From: Chitinophaga sp. GbtcB8 | Lineage (GTDB): Bacteria > Bacteroidota > Bacteroidia > Chitinophagales > Chitinophagaceae | Reading direction: 5' to 3' | Assembly: GCF_019091455.1 (NCBI RefSeq) | Contig: NZ_JAGXJN010000002.1 | Coordinates: 372,001-436,000, forward strand | Length of the DNA: 64,000 bases | In this document: piece by piece, positions 24,897-32,800 of the stretch | How positions within the stretch are numbered: the stretch's first letter is position 1 | Layout: every line of letters starts with the position of its first letter | Made by a program: the position numbers and the translations under genes | The notes under the pieces: model-generated | Database searches by the model: none | What the model was told of the DNA's origin: nothing | The model's input: only the letters and a program-made list of their open reading frames with translations

Positions 24897-24938
24897 AAAA
24901 AGCGTCCCGATAAACTTGTTATCGGGACGCTTCACTTT
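24897..24938. terminator. Bidirectional intrinsic terminator
   Basis: A perfect 14-bp stem, AAGCGTCCCGATAA at 24900-24913 and its complement at 24919-24932, with loop ACTTG. It has A-run and T-rich flanks, between two convergent genes. Confidence 0.9.
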
Positions 24939-24967
24939 TAATGACAATACCAGAGGGGGTTATGATC

Positions 24968-27900
24968 TTAAGGTTGGGAGGGGTTGATGGATGTGGAGGC
25001 CGGGCCTTCGTAGCCGTGAGCATCCAGGGCGGTGACGCGATAGTACCAGGCGCCTTGCAGGGGCTGGGCCAGCAGGTCTTCACCGTTGTCGGTGAAGGTG
25101 AGGGCTGCGTCTGCGGCGATGTAGGTTAGGAAGTTTTCCGGGCCGGGTGTGAAGTCCTTATCCTGCGAACGATAGATGTGGTAGTAAGATGCGTTGGTTA
25201 CCGGTTGCCATTTAAAGGATTGTTGTTGCGATTGCAGCTCCGGTGCTATGAGGGATGCGGCTGTGACAGTGAGCTTTTCCTGCATTAAAGAGAGCGGCTG
25301 CGAAGGGGCATCTGCAGGGAACATAGATTTGTTATCGCCGTCAATTGCTGCAATATAGTATTCCAGTCCTTCCGGGCCTATTTGGTCTGCAGGGATTATC
25401 GCGGTGAAAATGGCTTTTACTTTGCGCGTCATATTTAGCTGATGCCATTCTTTTGTACCGGGTTTACGATAATAGAGATTTGCATTTAGCAGATCATATA
25501 CACGGTTATCAAGCAATCTTGCTTTGATCCAAACCGGCTGACCGGCCAGTGCGGATGTGGGCGCAGATATTACTACGATCTGCGGGGCTGTTTTGTCGGC
25601 TGTACCGGCTTCGCAGCTGGCGGCCACAGAAGGGGTGGAGCCCATATCGTCCCAACGTACACTGATCACTTCATATTTAGCGGCGCTGGAGGTTTTGTCT
25701 TCATAGCGGCGGGCATCTGCGGGTAAAGTGTTTTCTGTAATACGTTCTCCATTACGGAAAACTACAAATCCTCTTGAACCGGGGTGGTTCATTTCCCAGG
25801 TAAGGATGGCGCCATCACGGGTACCTTTTACCTGTAGGTTTTCGGGTGCAGGTGCGCCGTATGTGTTGAGCAGGCGCCTGTTTATTTCAGGTAAATAATT
25901 CTTCTGGATAAAACGGTTCTGCATACTTACCACGTTGCCTAATGAAGAAAGATCTGTTACGCGGCTGTTGAAGTTGCGTACCCAGGAGGCAGCCACCGGT
26001 GTAATGTTCCATTTGGCTTCGTTAAAATGCAGGTTCAGCTGAATGTGATCCTGTTCTGCACCAATACGGCTGCGCAGGAGTTTAAGGCGGTATTGCTGCC
26101 CGGGATTGGTTGTTGCATTAATAGTGTTATCCAGCGTGGAGAGCTGGTCTTTTGCTTTGCTTAGCTCAGCCTGCGCCATTGTTATATCGGCTTTATAGGT
26201 CTGGGCAGCATCGGGCTCGCGGTATACCAGGTAAATGGAGTGCTTACCGGGTGCAGGTGTTATGTTTGTTTGTACATCTGTCCAGTTTACCCAATCGCCG
26301 GTAGGTTGTACCAGAGCTTCGCCGATCTTAGGGCCATCCGGTGCGTTCAGGCGGATCTCTATACGGCCACCGCTGCCCATGGAGGCTACCCGCGCTTTGA
26401 ACCGGGTCCATTTGGGATCAAATTCCTGTTCCCTGTAGGCTGTCCAGGAGCCTTTGCGGATGTAAGCCACGCAGCTGCTGTCTGATGAAATAGCTACTGT
26501 GCGTACTACATTGTTCTGCGTATAATTTACTGCGGGGGTGAAGAATTCCTGTGTGCCTTCTCCTGTGAGTCGGAAGGAGAGTACGTTGAAAAGGTAACTC
26601 TCATTATTTTCGACATCGCCTACGCGGAAGGGCGGCGTGCTGCGGCACTCGCTGAAGTTACTGGCGTAGGGCTCATTTTCATTAATAATGGGCGTTATTG
26701 CAGTAGCAGCAGCGTTGCCATACTGCTGCTCTGCAAAACGACCGTACACGGTCCTGGAATCCTTTAGTTCGTTCTTATCATCCCAGGGCGCTCTGGAGAT
26801 ATACCACATTTTGGCTTTCACCGCATCGGTAATGCGCCAGGTGAGGGAGTAAAAACCTTTCATATTAGGGGCACGCTCTTTCCATGCTTTAATGGTATTA
26901 GAGAGGTCCATGTTATAGGGATAATAGTATACAGAGCTGTTAAAATCTCTTTCCAGCCAGGGACAGCCCCAGTACTCGCGCTGATCGTAAATAGTGCCGC
27001 TTTCAAAACCATCTGAGTAATAAGAGATGGGTGCACAGATCACATCTTTGGGCAGGGTGGCGGTGTTCTCTGGTTCCAGGCCCCAGCCAGAAACGGCTAC
27101 CCGGGTATTGGGCGTGGCTTTCTTTAATCCATTGTAAAAACCATCGAAGATGGTACGCCATTTTTGCCATTTGGCTTTATCTTTTGCAATACCTTCTGAC
27201 TGAAAGCAGAGCACATAATCGAGATTGGGATAATCGGTGGTAATCTGCTTTACGCGGGCTTCTACTACCTTGGGATCATCGGGCTGCAGACCATAAGCTT
27301 CCGGGATCAAATCGATATCCAGGCCCAGGCCTATGCGGATACCGCGGCGGTGGGCGTATTCAATTACACGCTGGAACTCGTTCACGCCTTTGCGGAATAC
27401 CTGTTTATTACTGAGCTTTTCATTGTGCAGGGCACAGTCGGCGCCGAAGTCGTAATCATCAAATAAGTCTGAAGATCCAAAGGGGTATTTGTTTACTTCT
27501 CCGCCCGGAAAGGAGCCCCAGGCATGGCCGGTGCGGGCGGTGGCCATCCATACGCGGGACATTTTTCCATTGACCTCAAAGTTGTGGAACATTTCATTAT
27601 GCCCTGCTTCGCCATTGTAGTTATGGATGTGCAGAAAGTTCAAACGCATTCGGGCCATCTGGTCCAGGATGAATTTCCAGTCTTCCCAGGAGTAAGAGGT
27701 AGCGGATTGTGGGAAGTTAGTCCAGGGAAGGAAACCGCGTACTTCCACGGCGGGTGTTTTTTCTTCGTTCACTTCCGGGAGTATGTTGGTGAGTTTCTTT
27801 TCCGGAAGTACATCGCCATCGAAGCTGAAACTTACGCCGAGGTGTTCTTCCAGGAGGCCGTAAACGCCGTAGAGCACTCCTACTTCTTCATTAGCAGCTA

Positions 27901-28231
27901 TTACTATCACCTCTTTACCGTTCTCTTTGAGCTTTTTGAGCAGGTAACTTTGCGGGGCATTAGGGAGCTTTATCTTTTGTTCTGAAATCAGGCGGTCAAT
28001 TACCGGGTTGCCGGGGCGGCCGAGGATAAAACCATCGGTTTTGTTATCACTGGTGGTGATGGCCGGGAGCTTGCCGGAGAGCTGGTAGATGTAACGAGAC
28101 AGGTCTTTGGCGGCGTAATCTTCCATAGGGGTAGCGTTTTTGGAGATCACGATGCTGAGGTTTTGCGCTTGCAGCGCAGCTGCAAGGAGGAGAAGGTTTA
28201 AAAAGGCGAATATTTTGCGGAATGAGGACAC
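24968..28231 (-). CDS. Large secreted glycoside-hydrolase-like protein with GH67N-like, CBM6 and FN3 domains
   Basis: The 1087-residue protein has a signal peptide ending ALQAQ near residue 22. Residues 25-150 look like the alpha-glucuronidase N-terminal (GH67N/DUF4838) domain: DYAAKDLSRYIYQLSGKLP and EVGVLYGVYGLLEEHLGVSFSF. Residues 160-540 form a TIM-barrel-like region (RMRLNFLHIHNYNGEAGH, RGIRIGLGLDIDLIPEAYG, DYVLCFQSEG). Residues 590-700 form a CBM6-type module (GSGGRIEIRLNAPDGPKIGEA, VNWTDVQTN). The remainder includes an alpha-helical segment and two or three FN3-like domains (EVISVRWDD; YHIYRSQDKDF). Acidic residues such as the Glu in CFQSEG could be catalytic, but the family is not assigned. 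It probably acts on plant glucuronate-bearing or similar glycans at the cell surface. A 38-bp operator shared with two sugar-porter genes lies about 540 bp upstream. Confidence 0.75.
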   Translation of the reverse strand: MSSFRKIFAFLNLLLLAAALQAQNLSIVISKNATPMEDYAAKDLSRYIYQLSGKLPAITTSDNKTDGFILGRPGNPVIDRLISEQKIKLPNAPQSYLLKKLKENGKEVIVIAANEEVGVLYGVYGLLEEHLGVSFSFDGDVLPEKKLTNILPEVNEEKTPAVEVRGFLPWTNFPQSATSYSWEDWKFILDQMARMRLNFLHIHNYNGEAGHNEMFHNFEVNGKMSRVWMATARTGHAWGSFPGGEVNKYPFGSSDLFDDYDFGADCALHNEKLSNKQVFRKGVNEFQRVIEYAHRRGIRIGLGLDIDLIPEAYGLQPDDPKVVEARVKQITTDYPNLDYVLCFQSEGIAKDKAKWQKWRTIFDGFYNGLKKATPNTRVAVSGWGLEPENTATLPKDVICAPISYYSDGFESGTIYDQREYWGCPWLERDFNSSVYYYPYNMDLSNTIKAWKERAPNMKGFYSLTWRITDAVKAKMWYISRAPWDDKNELKDSRTVYGRFAEQQYGNAAATAITPIINENEPYASNFSECRSTPPFRVGDVENNESYLFNVLSFRLTGEGTQEFFTPAVNYTQNNVVRTVAISSDSSCVAYIRKGSWTAYREQEFDPKWTRFKARVASMGSGGRIEIRLNAPDGPKIGEALVQPTGDWVNWTDVQTNITPAPGKHSIYLVYREPDAAQTYKADITMAQAELSKAKDQLSTLDNTINATTNPGQQYRLKLLRSRIGAEQDHIQLNLHFNEAKWNITPVAASWVRNFNSRVTDLSSLGNVVSMQNRFIQKNYLPEINRRLLNTYGAPAPENLQVKGTRDGAILTWEMNHPGSRGFVVFRNGERITENTLPADARRYEDKTSSAAKYEVISVRWDDMGSTPSVAASCEAGTADKTAPQIVVISAPTSALAGQPVWIKARLLDNRVYDLLNANLYYRKPGTKEWHQLNMTRKVKAIFTAIIPADQIGPEGLEYYIAAIDGDNKSMFPADAPSQPLSLMQEKLTVTAASLIAPELQSQQQSFKWQPVTNASYYHIYRSQDKDFTPGPENFLTYIAADAALTFTDNGEDLLAQPLQGAWYYRVTALDAHGYEGPASTSINPSQP

Positions 28232-28302
28232 TGGAATTTGGTTTTGTATTTTATAAGTTCTGGTTTTGAGTTTTCAGTTCTTGCCTTATGCCTTGTGTTT
28301 TT

Positions 28303-28335
28303 AGCGTTAGGCATTTGGCATTCAGCGTTCAGCAT
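28303..28335. repeat. GCATT/AGCGTT-type short repeat
   Basis: A degenerate array with TTCAGCGTTCAGCAT that matches the inverted-repeat arm at 13551-13582 in the same orientation. It directly precedes the structured element copy B. Confidence 0.6.
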
Positions 28336-28348
28336 TTATAGCCATGCA

Positions 28349-28480
28349 GGCAAGTCCGGGTACGAACTGCGCCCGCCTGTTTGGATGGCTATGGGGCAGC
28401 TCAAGCGGACGGGCGGTGGAGGGCTTTGGGACGTTGTGGGTCGTGTCACGCCGGCCTAAGGTTCGTAACCCGGACCTGCC
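28349..28480 (+). repeat. Structured dispersed element, copy B (possible ncRNA)
   Basis: The ends, 28349-28367 and 28461-28480, form an almost perfect 19-bp inverted repeat (GGCAAGTCCGGG / CCCGGACCTGCC, then ACGAAC/GTTCGT) with one bulge and one mismatch. The interior starts with the 20-bp block identical to copy A (28366-28385) followed by GGCTATGG, and ends with a GCCGG-AAGGT context as in copy A. It lies in the long leader of the glycoside-hydrolase-like gene but in the opposite core orientation. Confidence 0.6.
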
Positions 28481-28739
28481 CGCAATGCAGTACTTCAATG
28501 AGGAAGTAGTGGTACGGCGGTTGAATGCGTGAGGACCTGTACCTTTTGTACCTGTTGCCCTGGTGATAATTGTGATATGAAAGTCCATACTTGTAATACT
28601 GGTCAGTGCGTTGTTTGTACTATCCCAAAGAGATTGAACTGAGCCCGGGTGGTATGTAGTTGGCGGCTGTTATCTCTAATACATCTTTGTGTGACGTGCT
28701 CATTTGCGTGATGTGCTCAGTAACAGGTGAAATTACCTC

Positions 28740-28806
28740 TAAAATTACCTCTGGCAGGGCGGGGAGCATTCCACTTTACTATCTAAAAACTAAACTATTT
28801 TAATGG
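28740..28806 (-). promoter_or_regulatory. 38-bp operator and -7 element, copy C (glycoside-hydrolase-like gene)
   Basis: Operator at 28769-28806, from TTCCACTTTACTATC to TATTTTAATGG, matches 32 of 38 positions of copy A (48716-48753). On the minus strand TAatTTTA at 28747-28740 lies exactly 21 bp from the operator, the same gap as in copies A and B. Transcription would run leftwards toward the gene starting at 28231, giving a leader of about 500 nt that now contains repeat elements. Confidence 0.6.
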
Positions 28807-28824
28807 GTTAGAGAAGGGCGGAAA

Positions 28825-28894
28825 TTTGGCCTGATCGTCTACTGAAAGTGGCCTGAACGTCTACTGACGGATCTGTTGTTTGTGGGCATCTTTG
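28825..28894 (+). promoter_or_regulatory. Shared promoter box, copy 3 (methyltransferase gene)
   Basis: TGGCCTGA occurs at 28827 and 28849, 22 bp apart, together with CGTCTACTGA at 28836-28845 and 28858-28867. CATCTTTG at 28887-28894 is the -7 candidate, 62 bp after the box start, as in copies 2 and 4. The start point would be near 28899. Confidence 0.65.
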
Positions 28895-29051
28895 TAATGA
28901 AAGCAATGATAACCCGTTTTGCTGCACCTACCAACCTATATACCTGGCACTGCCATAAATATGATGATTGCCTTTTTTCATGGAGTTGCTGCCTCTCTTT
29001 CAGAACGGGGGGCAGCATCCTATTGTATTGTTAAAAAATAAATTCCTGCAT

Positions 29052-29786
29052 ATGATCCCATCTACGACTATGACACCACAGGAAGTGGGTTTGTCGACCC
29101 TTGAGAACCTGAGCGTTGCTGACCGGCTGAACCAATGGATGTTTGATTCTATACGGCCTTATGTAAAAGGCGCGGTACTGGAAATTGGCAGTGGCATTGG
29201 TAATATATCCAGCTGTTTTGTACAAAACGGGATACCGCTGCATGTGAGCGATTATAGTGCAGATTATTGCCGGATGCTGCAGAAAAAATTTGATGCGGAA
29301 CCGCTGATCAGAGATGTGCTTCACCTGGACCTAGCTATCCCAGATATTGAAAGTGCGTACCCGAAGCTGATCGGGAAATTTAATACGGTGTTTGCACTAA
29401 ATGTAGTGGAGCATATACTGGACCACCAGCTGGCGCTGGCGAATTGTTATAAATTACTGGCGCCGGGTGGAAGGGTGATTATATTAGTGCCGGCGTACCA
29501 GGCGCTTTATAATGGGTTTGACCGGGAGCTGGAACATTACCGGAGATATACCAGGAGCTCTTTGCGGAAGCTGCTGGAATCACAACGGTTTAAAGTGATG
29601 AGGACCTGGCATTTTAATTTTGCGGGGATATTGGGTTGGTTCTGGAGTGGTACCGTGATGGGGAAAAAGACGCTGCCGGCCGGGGAGCTGAAGTTTTATA
29701 ATAAGCTGGTGCCGGTGTTTAGGGTGGCGGATAAGGTGGTGGGGAATCTGGTGGGGCTGTCGGTGATTGGGGTGGGAGAGAAGTGA
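29052..29786 (+). CDS. Class I SAM-dependent methyltransferase
   Basis: The protein has 244 residues from MIPSTTMTPQEVGLSTLENL; the open frame to 28968 adds 28 residues not expected in the family. The SAM-binding motif I is AVLEIGSGIGNISS near residue 43, motif II includes LHVSDYSADYC, and FALNVVEHILDH is the post-motif segment. After LAPGGRVIILVPAY comes YNGFDRELEHYRRYT, seen in methyltransferases that neighbour lipid-linked sugar enzymes and glycosyltransferases. The C-terminus has hydrophobic stretches suggesting membrane contact. The acceptor is unknown; a sugar, polyprenol or peptide intermediate is possible. It stands alone on the plus strand but carries the same promoter box as the two LanC/GT-C operons. 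It is convergent with the Hhe-like gene, 19 bp away. Confidence 0.85.
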   Translation: MIPSTTMTPQEVGLSTLENLSVADRLNQWMFDSIRPYVKGAVLEIGSGIGNISSCFVQNGIPLHVSDYSADYCRMLQKKFDAEPLIRDVLHLDLAIPDIESAYPKLIGKFNTVFALNVVEHILDHQLALANCYKLLAPGGRVIILVPAYQALYNGFDRELEHYRRYTRSSLRKLLESQRFKVMRTWHFNFAGILGWFWSGTVMGKKTLPAGELKFYNKLVPVFRVADKVVGNLVGLSVIGVGEK

Positions 29787-29805
29787 GGAGGTTTTTAGGC
29801 CTCCA

Positions 29806-32800
29806 TTATTCATTATAAACTATTCTATCGTTTTTCCACATTGCATAACCATGGTCAATGGCTTTGTTGATGCCTAATAACATAGCGTTTTCAACGTTGG
29901 CGCCTATTCTTGCATATCCAAATGCCTTTGCGGCTTCTCTTATGAGATCCGGTTGGGAAAGGCTAATCTGATTTTTTAAAATCTCTCTTACCGCAGTGGC
30001 AATTTCTTCCGGAGGTAAATCATCGGCATCTCTTTTAGCCGCTTCTGTAGCTGCAATCCTGTACACTGTAAAGTCTTTTGCCTGCTGGCCTTTTTTCCAG
30101 AAGAAAGTTTTATCTCCATAGGTAGTCTGCTCTATATCCAGCTGGTTAAATAAACCTTCAAAATGGAAGTTGATCCTGGTTCCCATTCTTGAAATGCCCC
30201 ATGCAGCAAGTACGCGTTTGCATAAAAGGTTTTTACTAATGGGGGATTCAGCTTCCAGTACATCAAATATCTGGTCTTTGATCTTTCCCCGGTTTTCAGG
30301 AAACAGGAACTCTTCTGATGATGAGGTGATCACCTGGTTAACCTGGCTAATCTGATAAGGAACAGCCGAAGGTGTAACAAGGTGTTGAGTGAAAGATGGC
30401 TGCGGTGCGTTATTTATAGTGGTTGCTACCTGAACCTGTAATGAGGGCTCGCTGGTAGTTGCAGTGTGGGTATGATCTATTGCGTCTATAATGCCGTTGA
30501 GTACCTTGCCGGGGTTCTCCCACCATTCTACAGACCATATTTTGTGCACCTTCCAGCCCAACTGGTGCAATACATCCACCTGAATCATTTCACGGTCTTT
30601 AGAAGTGGTGGCATTATAATAGTTCTTGCCGTCTGTGAGCACTGCCAGGACATACTTTGAAGGATCCTTTGGATCAACAATGCCTATGTCTATCCTATAA
30701 GCTGAGCAACCAATATGCGTATGAACATCATAACCATGTTTTTTGATCTCTTCAGCAATTACTGTTTCAAACGAAAATGACTCATTATGCTTATTCAGGG
30801 AGCGTATGGGTAATGCTGTTTTACCCTTTTCTGCATAGGCCAGGAATGCTTTAAGGCCGGCTACACCTTCTGCACTTGTACGGTTCAGATCGATCTGGTC
30901 TGAACGCAAAGTGGAAAAAACCTTCATTTCATACCGTGCACGCGAAACGGCTACGTTTAGTCTTCGCCAGCCACCATCCCGGTTGATGGGGCCAAAGTTC
31001 AGGCTTATTTTTCCTTCCTTGTCCGGTCCGTAACCAATAGAAAACAAGATTATATCCCTTTCATCGCCCTGCACATTTTCCAGGTTTTTGATGAATAATG
31101 GTTCTTCTGTTTCCAGGGCAATTTTTTCCAGCTCCGGGCGTGCTGCAAAAACTTCTGTCAGCAAATCGTCTATTAGGATCTGCTGTGTGGCGCTGAAAGT
31201 AACAATGCCCATACTTCTTTTTGCCAATACCGGGTCTGATAAGCGGCGTATTACTTCATTTACAATGGCTTTTGCCTCATTGTGGTTCTGTCTTGTTTTT
31301 CCTTTATCGTAGAAACCATCAACGGGCACAAATTGCACCTTGCTGGCAATATCATCTGTTGAAGGGAATGTCAGCAGCTTGTTTTCATAATATTTTGCAT
31401 TGCTAAAGGCAATCAGGCTTTCGTGCTTACTACGGTAATGCCATAACAGGTGCTGTGATGGCATGGAAAGCGCAAGGCAATCGTCCAGGATACTTTCCAG
31501 ATCCTCTTTTTCGATATTGTCCTCATCTATATTATTGTTGGAGAAAAAGCTGGTTGGTGGCATTTGTTTGGGATCTCCCACCACAATTACATTGCTGCCA
31601 CGGGCAATGGCGCCTACTGCTTCGCAGGTGGGCATTTGTGAGGCTTCATCGAAAATAACCAGGTCAAATTTTACGCTGTTACAGTCAAAGTATTGCGCTA
31701 CGGATATGGGGCTCATGAGCATGCAGGGGGTAAGCCGGGGCAGCAGGTTGGGAATGCTGTCAAAGATCTTGCGGATGGACATTGCGCGGCCGTTATTTCT
31801 TATTGCTCTTTGCAGCATTCCGATCTCCGAGCTCTGTGAGGCTTCCTGCGTAAAGTTGGGGATTTTTGCTGCGAGCCTGGCGTAGAGTTGTTCTTTGGTT
31901 AGTGTTTCAAACTGTTTGCTGATTGTTCTGAACTTCCTGATCTTTTCGCTAAACAGGTCGCCATTGAATATGGCCAGCTGCGGTGTTTGTTCTATGATGC
32001 CATTGGCAGCCGAGGAGTATAAGCCTTTATTGTATTGAAGAAGAAGATCTTTACTTTGGATGCTGCCGTTTTCATAAGCAGTTATCAGCGGTTGCAGGCC
32101 TGCCTGCAGTGCACGCGCTCTTACATTTGTCCAATTGTACCAGTCTTTGAGTGCGTCTATATTTTGCAGCCACTGTTGTGCAGTAGCGATCAGGTCTGCT
32201 TTACGATCCTGGCTATTGTTATGCAGTGTTGCGGTATTTCTTATGCCCAGTAATTGCTGTAGCCCAGCTTCTGTTTGCTTTATTTGCTGCTGTAATTCCG
32301 CATATTCTGTTAGTTTTCTTACATGTGCTGCAGTATAGACCTTACTCCCTTCTGCCCATTCTCCTGCCATACGGTTACGCCATTCTTTCAACTGTTTTAC
32401 ACCTGTAATATTGCCTGCAAGACGGTTTGTTTCAATCAGCTGCCCGCAGGTTTTTATAAGGGTATCCCACTCACATTCTCCATTTTTCCAAAGGAAACCC
32501 AATGTGGCCGGCAGGTGCCTGGTTTGATCTATGATTGCCTGTTCTCCGCTATAGGCAATAATATTCTGCAGCACTGCTGTTACTTCCTGTTTATCGACTT
32601 GCCCGGTCAGCGACATGCTTTTGAGGGTTTTCAGGATGGCTTTTTGCTTAAGCCAACGGGGAAGGAACCACTTGTGCGATGCCAGATTCCATTCCGACAA
32701 AGTTTGTGCGGCCTGAAAATTCAAAAGATCCTTTTGCCAATTGGTTAACAAGGTTGCCCGTAAGGCATCTCTCTTTTTGCCGTTTGCTGCTACCTGTATG

